Shown one piece after another: positions 61,701-64,000 of a stretch of DNA of 64,000 nt (position 1 is the first letter of the stretch; every line of letters starts with the position of its first letter). This DNA comes from Bacteroidales bacterium (GTDB lineage: Bacteria > Bacteroidota > Bacteroidia > Bacteroidales > UBA932): contig JAFYVM010000074.1 of NCBI GenBank assembly GCA_017549145.1, positions 1 to 64,000 of the forward strand, read 5' to 3'. The position numbers and the translations under genes are program-made. The notes below the pieces were generated by a model. The model was not told the origin of the DNA and made no database searches. It worked only from the letters and a program-made list of their open reading frames with translations.

Positions 61701-62603
61701 TTATAGTTGTGCTCTGACTGCTTTTGCTGCAGTTGTGTTAATTCCGTGTCCTGCCTTTTCTGCTGTCACCTTAGCCTTAAGGAAGCCTCCGCAAAGTCTT
61801 AGGTCTCCGATGAGGTCAAGCATCTTATGTCTTGAGCACTCGTTAGGGAAACGAAGCTGAAGATTGCTGAGGTAACCGTCGTCACGAACTGTGAGTGCAG
61901 GGATATTGAAGAGAGCAGACATCTTGCTGATCTGCTGGTCTGTGACAGGACGCTCTACAATTACTATTGCGTTGTCTACATCTCCGCCCTTTACAAGTCC
62001 GTTGTTGAAAAGGAATTCGATTTCATGGAAAAAGACAAATGTTCTGCAGACGCCAATCTCCTCGGCATATACTACTGAAGGATTCCAAACTGCGTGCTGA
62101 ACTCCAAGTACCTTTGAATTGAAGTCAACCTTGATGTCGTAGCTGAATTCTTCTGCTGGCTCAATTCTTACGATGGAACCAACTTCCTCATTCACTACTT
62201 CAACGGTTTCCTTGATTTCGATGTACTTTCTTGGCTCTGTCTGCTGAACGAAACCATCTGCCCAGATAGCATCAATGTATGGCTTAGCGCTTCCATCAAG
62301 AATCGGAACTTCGATGTTGTCGATTTCGATGATAGCGTTGTCCACTCCCATACCTGTCAATGCTGAAAGAATATGCTCGATGGTAGAAACCGATACGCCA
62401 TTCTGTGAAATGGTAGTACTGCGTGTCGTATTCGAAACGTTTTCTGCAAGGGCGGCAACAGTTGCATTTTCTGCGTCTGTTCTGACGAAGATGATACCAG
62501 TGTTTTCCGGAGCTGGACATACTGTCATATTAGCAAATCTTCCGGTGTGAAGACCCTTGCCTTCAAATGAATACTTTTTCTTAAGTGTCTGTTGGAACTG
62601 CAT
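61701..62603 (-). CDS. lpxC: UDP-3-O-acyl-N-acetylglucosamine deacetylase (not fused to FabZ)
   Basis: LpxC removes the acetyl group in the committed step of lipid A synthesis. The 300-residue zinc enzyme has KKYSFEGKGLHTG at the start, STIEHILSALTGMGVDNAII (zinc His of SxxEHL type), and RHKMLDLIGDLRLCGG followed by KAGHGINT, with the catalytic Asp and His. In most described Bacteroidota LpxC is fused to FabZ (about 460 residues), but here the protein stops at the end of the LpxC domain and lpxA follows. Its own promoter is at 62628-62635. Confidence 0.95.
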   Translation of the reverse strand: MQFQQTLKKKYSFEGKGLHTGRFANMTVCPAPENTGIIFVRTDAENATVAALAENVSNTTRSTTISQNGVSVSTIEHILSALTGMGVDNAIIEIDNIEVPILDGSAKPYIDAIWADGFVQQTEPRKYIEIKETVEVVNEEVGSIVRIEPAEEFSYDIKVDFNSKVLGVQHAVWNPSVVYAEEIGVCRTFVFFHEIEFLFNNGLVKGGDVDNAIVIVERPVTDQQISKMSALFNIPALTVRDDGYLSNLQLRFPNECSRHKMLDLIGDLRLCGGFLKAKVTAEKAGHGINTTAAKAVRAQL

Positions 62604-62627
62604 CGGTTATCTTTTTATAAAATCATA

Positions 62628-62635
62628 CAAAGGTA
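62628..62635 (-). promoter_or_regulatory. -7 element for lpxC-lpxA
   Basis: TACCTTTG on the minus strand fits the consensus, 24 bases before the lpxC ATG and just after lpxD. No clear -33 TTG is present. Confidence 0.55.
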
Positions 62636-62653
62636 AAAATTATTTTGGATTTC

Positions 62654-63643
62654 CTATTTTTTACCTGCTTTCTTAAACAAAGCATAGCTTCTTAGGTAAT
62701 CCTTGAGCGGAATTGCAGGGCTTCCCATGAATACTTTTCCTTCCTCAGATATAGTTGAAAGGATACCGCTCTGAGCAGCAATGGTGGTGTTGTCTGCAAT
62801 TGATATGTGACCTGCGACTCCGACCTGTCCGGCAAGTATGCAGTGCTCGCCGATCTTACTTGAACCCGCAACTCCTGTCATGGATGCCATCACTGTGTTG
62901 GCTCCAACTTCTACGTTATGAGCAATCTGGCAGAGGTTGTCAAGCTTGACTCCCTTTCTAATGATAGTTGACCCCATCTGTGACTTGTCAATGCTGGTGT
63001 TGGCACCAATCTCGACATCGTCTTCGATTATGACGTTTCCGGTGTGCTCAATCTTCTTCCAAGTGCCGTCTGGCATAGGTGCAAAGCCGAATCCGTCAGA
63101 TCCGATTACTGCATTCGCATGTAGGATCACGTTATTTCCGATAACCATTCCAGGATAAATTCTTACTCCCGGATATATGATGCAATGTGAACCGATCTTT
63201 ACGTTGTCACCAACAAATACATTTTCATAGATCTTGGTGTAGTCTCCCACCTCAGCGTTCTTGCCGATGTATGCAAAGTCGCCGATATATACCTTCTTTC
63301 CAACCTTTGCACTCCATCTTACGCGACTCTTGCAGCCACGGTATCTTCTGTAAGATCTTTTCTTCGCGGTGACATAGTCGAGAAGTGCAGCAACTGCTGC
63401 ATACGAATCTTCAACCCTGATCATTGTTGCGCTTACAGGGGCTTTTGGCTCGAATGTCTTGTTGACGATAATGATATCGGCTTTGCATTCGTACACGTAT
63501 TGCTCGTACTTTGGATTAGCGAAGAAGCAGATCGCTCCTGGCTTGCCGCTCTCGATGCGAGCGAATGTAGAAACTTTGGCTTCTGGATTGCCATCAACTG
63601 TTCCTCCTAGGATGTCGGCAATTTCTTGAGCTTTAAATTCCAT
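62654..63643 (-). CDS. lpxD: UDP-3-O-(acyl)glucosamine N-acyltransferase
   Basis: LpxD adds the second acyl chain, at the N position, after LpxC. The 329-residue protein has the N-terminal uridine-binding domain (about 1-100, [15 protein letters not shown]), then a left-handed beta-helix with GSDGFGFAP and [10 protein letters not shown], which holds the catalytic His. The linker ([17 protein letters not shown], about 95-110) is unusually basic. The C-terminal helix is shorter than in many homologues. Confidence 0.94.
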   Translation of the reverse strand: MEFKAQEIADILGGTVDGNPEAKVSTFARIESGKPGAICFFANPKYEQYVYECKADIIIVNKTFEPKAPVSATMIRVEDSYAAVAALLDYVTAKKRSYRRYRGCKSRVRWSAKVGKKVYIGDFAYIGKNAEVGDYTKIYENVFVGDNVKIGSHCIIYPGVRIYPGMVIGNNVILHANAVIGSDGFGFAPMPDGTWKKIEHTGNVIIEDDVEIGANTSIDKSQMGSTIIRKGVKLDNLCQIAHNVEVGANTVMASMTGVAGSSKIGEHCILAGQVGVAGHISIADNTTIAAQSGILSTISEEGKVFMGSPAIPLKDYLRSYALFKKAGKK

Positions 63644-63670
63644 ATTTAGGTCGATTCGGGTTTATAATAA

Positions 63671-63701
63671 TTTGTTTATTAGTAAATAATTCGTACATTT
63701 G
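63671..63701 (+). promoter_or_regulatory. Bacteroidota promoter for rimP
   Basis: TTTG (63671-63674), 19 bases and TACATTTG (63694-63701) match the consensus exactly. It is divergent from lpxD. Confidence 0.88.
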
Positions 63702-63719
63702 CAGCGTGAGAATGATACA

Positions 63720-63740
63720 GGGGGCAGGAGCCCCCTTATT
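63720..63740 (+). other. GC-rich hairpin in the rimP leader
   Basis: GGGGGC and GCCCCC (63720-63725 with 63730-63735) pair perfectly around AGGA and are followed by TTATT. It is terminator-like and lies 23 bases before the rimP ATG, so it could attenuate the operon. Confidence 0.55.
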
Positions 63741-63762
63741 TTGTGTATTATAGTCAAGTCAA

Positions 63763-64000
63763 ATGAACGTTACAGAAATCATAAATGCACTCAGCAGCGA
63801 GGTTAGTGCCCGCGGTCTGTACATCGTTGATGTTTCAATCAACAAAGATAATGAAATTGAAGTAATAATCGAAAAAGAAGAGGGAATTGTTGAGCTGGAT
63901 GATTGCGTTGCGATGAGCAGATACTTCGAAACTTGCTTTGATAGAGAGAAGGAAGACTACTCTTTGACTATGTCTTCTGCGGGTTTGGATCAGCCTTTCA
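63763..64000 (+). CDS. rimP: Ribosome maturation factor RimP (partial, N-terminal)
   Basis: RimP helps 30S subunit maturation. The 79 visible residues open MNVTEIINALSSEVSARGLY and contain IEVIIEKEEGIVELDDCVA and LTMSSAGLDQPF, the SSPGLDRPL-like motif of the family. The gene runs off the window. In most bacteria nusA and infB follow. The leader carries a strong promoter and a GC hairpin. Confidence 0.92.
   Translation, partial: MNVTEIINALSSEVSARGLYIVDVSINKDNEIEVIIEKEEGIVELDDCVAMSRYFETCFDREKEDYSLTMSSAGLDQPF

Noticed and set aside
63280..63380. Possible frameshift in the basic linker of lpxD
   Set aside because: The linker looks odd, but neither alternative frame gives a more family-like sequence and the protein is otherwise complete.

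Overview
The window is a chromosomal segment of a Bacteroidales-type bacterium (phylum Bacteroidota). The evidence is a TonB-dependent-receptor-like outer-membrane barrel, a DUF4837 lipoprotein, a BT_3928-type DoxX protein, a WbqC protein, a phosphotransferase fused to the RapZ C-terminal domain, and repeated use of the Bacteroidota sigma-factor promoter (TTG-type -33 box, about 19-20 bp, then TAnnTTTG). Shine-Dalgarno sequences are mostly weak. I cannot name the genus. An LpxC without a fused FabZ and a GuaA with an eroded amidotransferase domain argue against a textbook Bacteroides.

Layout. 1-2361: rplU (end), rpmA, serS, ruvC. 2437-5391: a large outer-membrane barrel, followed by two hairpins. 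5595-10425 (minus): rpsT behind tRNA-Glu, then a DUF4837 lipoprotein, rseP, dxr and an M23-family envelope protein. 10449-13803 (plus): ruvX, def, a phosphohexomutase and an M23-LysM hydrolase. 13880-15187 (minus): guaA. 15341-17934: typA, a YceD/DUF177 protein and rpmF, followed by tRNA-Arg(CCU). 18152-24385 is the most accessory-looking part: a coiled-coil/Ig-like (BIG2) lipoprotein, a 57-residue acidic small ORF and an M64-type metallopeptidase lipoprotein. The two lipoproteins share a coiled-coil plus beta-rich module that I could align by eye. 24470-30736: ridA, a coupled unknown membrane-anchored protein, an acyl-CoA synthetase-like protein, dCMP deaminase and an S41 protease.

30723-40920 is nearly all minus strand: asnS-udk-TonB-like; exbB-(4-TM protein)-exbD-exbD; dprA-tatD-ansA; queA; a Nudix hydrolase. 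41029-45562 (plus): pyrE, SRPBCC, an RsmF-like methyltransferase, a TPR protein and an FtsX-type permease. 45566-51357 (minus): an MltF-like transglycosylase behind a putative porin, and the NAD salvage pair pncA-pncB. 51440-53709: an AmgK-like kinase with RapZ C-terminal domain plus a MurU-like nucleotidyltransferase, a probable peptidoglycan-sugar recycling pair. 53693-60878 mixes a CPBP protease, a sugar-nucleotidyltransferase, DivIC, purB, a DoxX protein, tmk, folP and WbqC, with a 97-bp palindromic element at 54576-54672. 60884-63643 holds lpxD-lpxC-lpxA (lipid A). The window ends in the start of rimP behind a strong promoter and a GC-rich leader hairpin.

Most of the window is housekeeping (translation, nucleotide and cofactor synthesis, envelope biogenesis). 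No integrase, transposase, CRISPR array or defence island was seen. No gene-free stretch exceeds about 220 bases.
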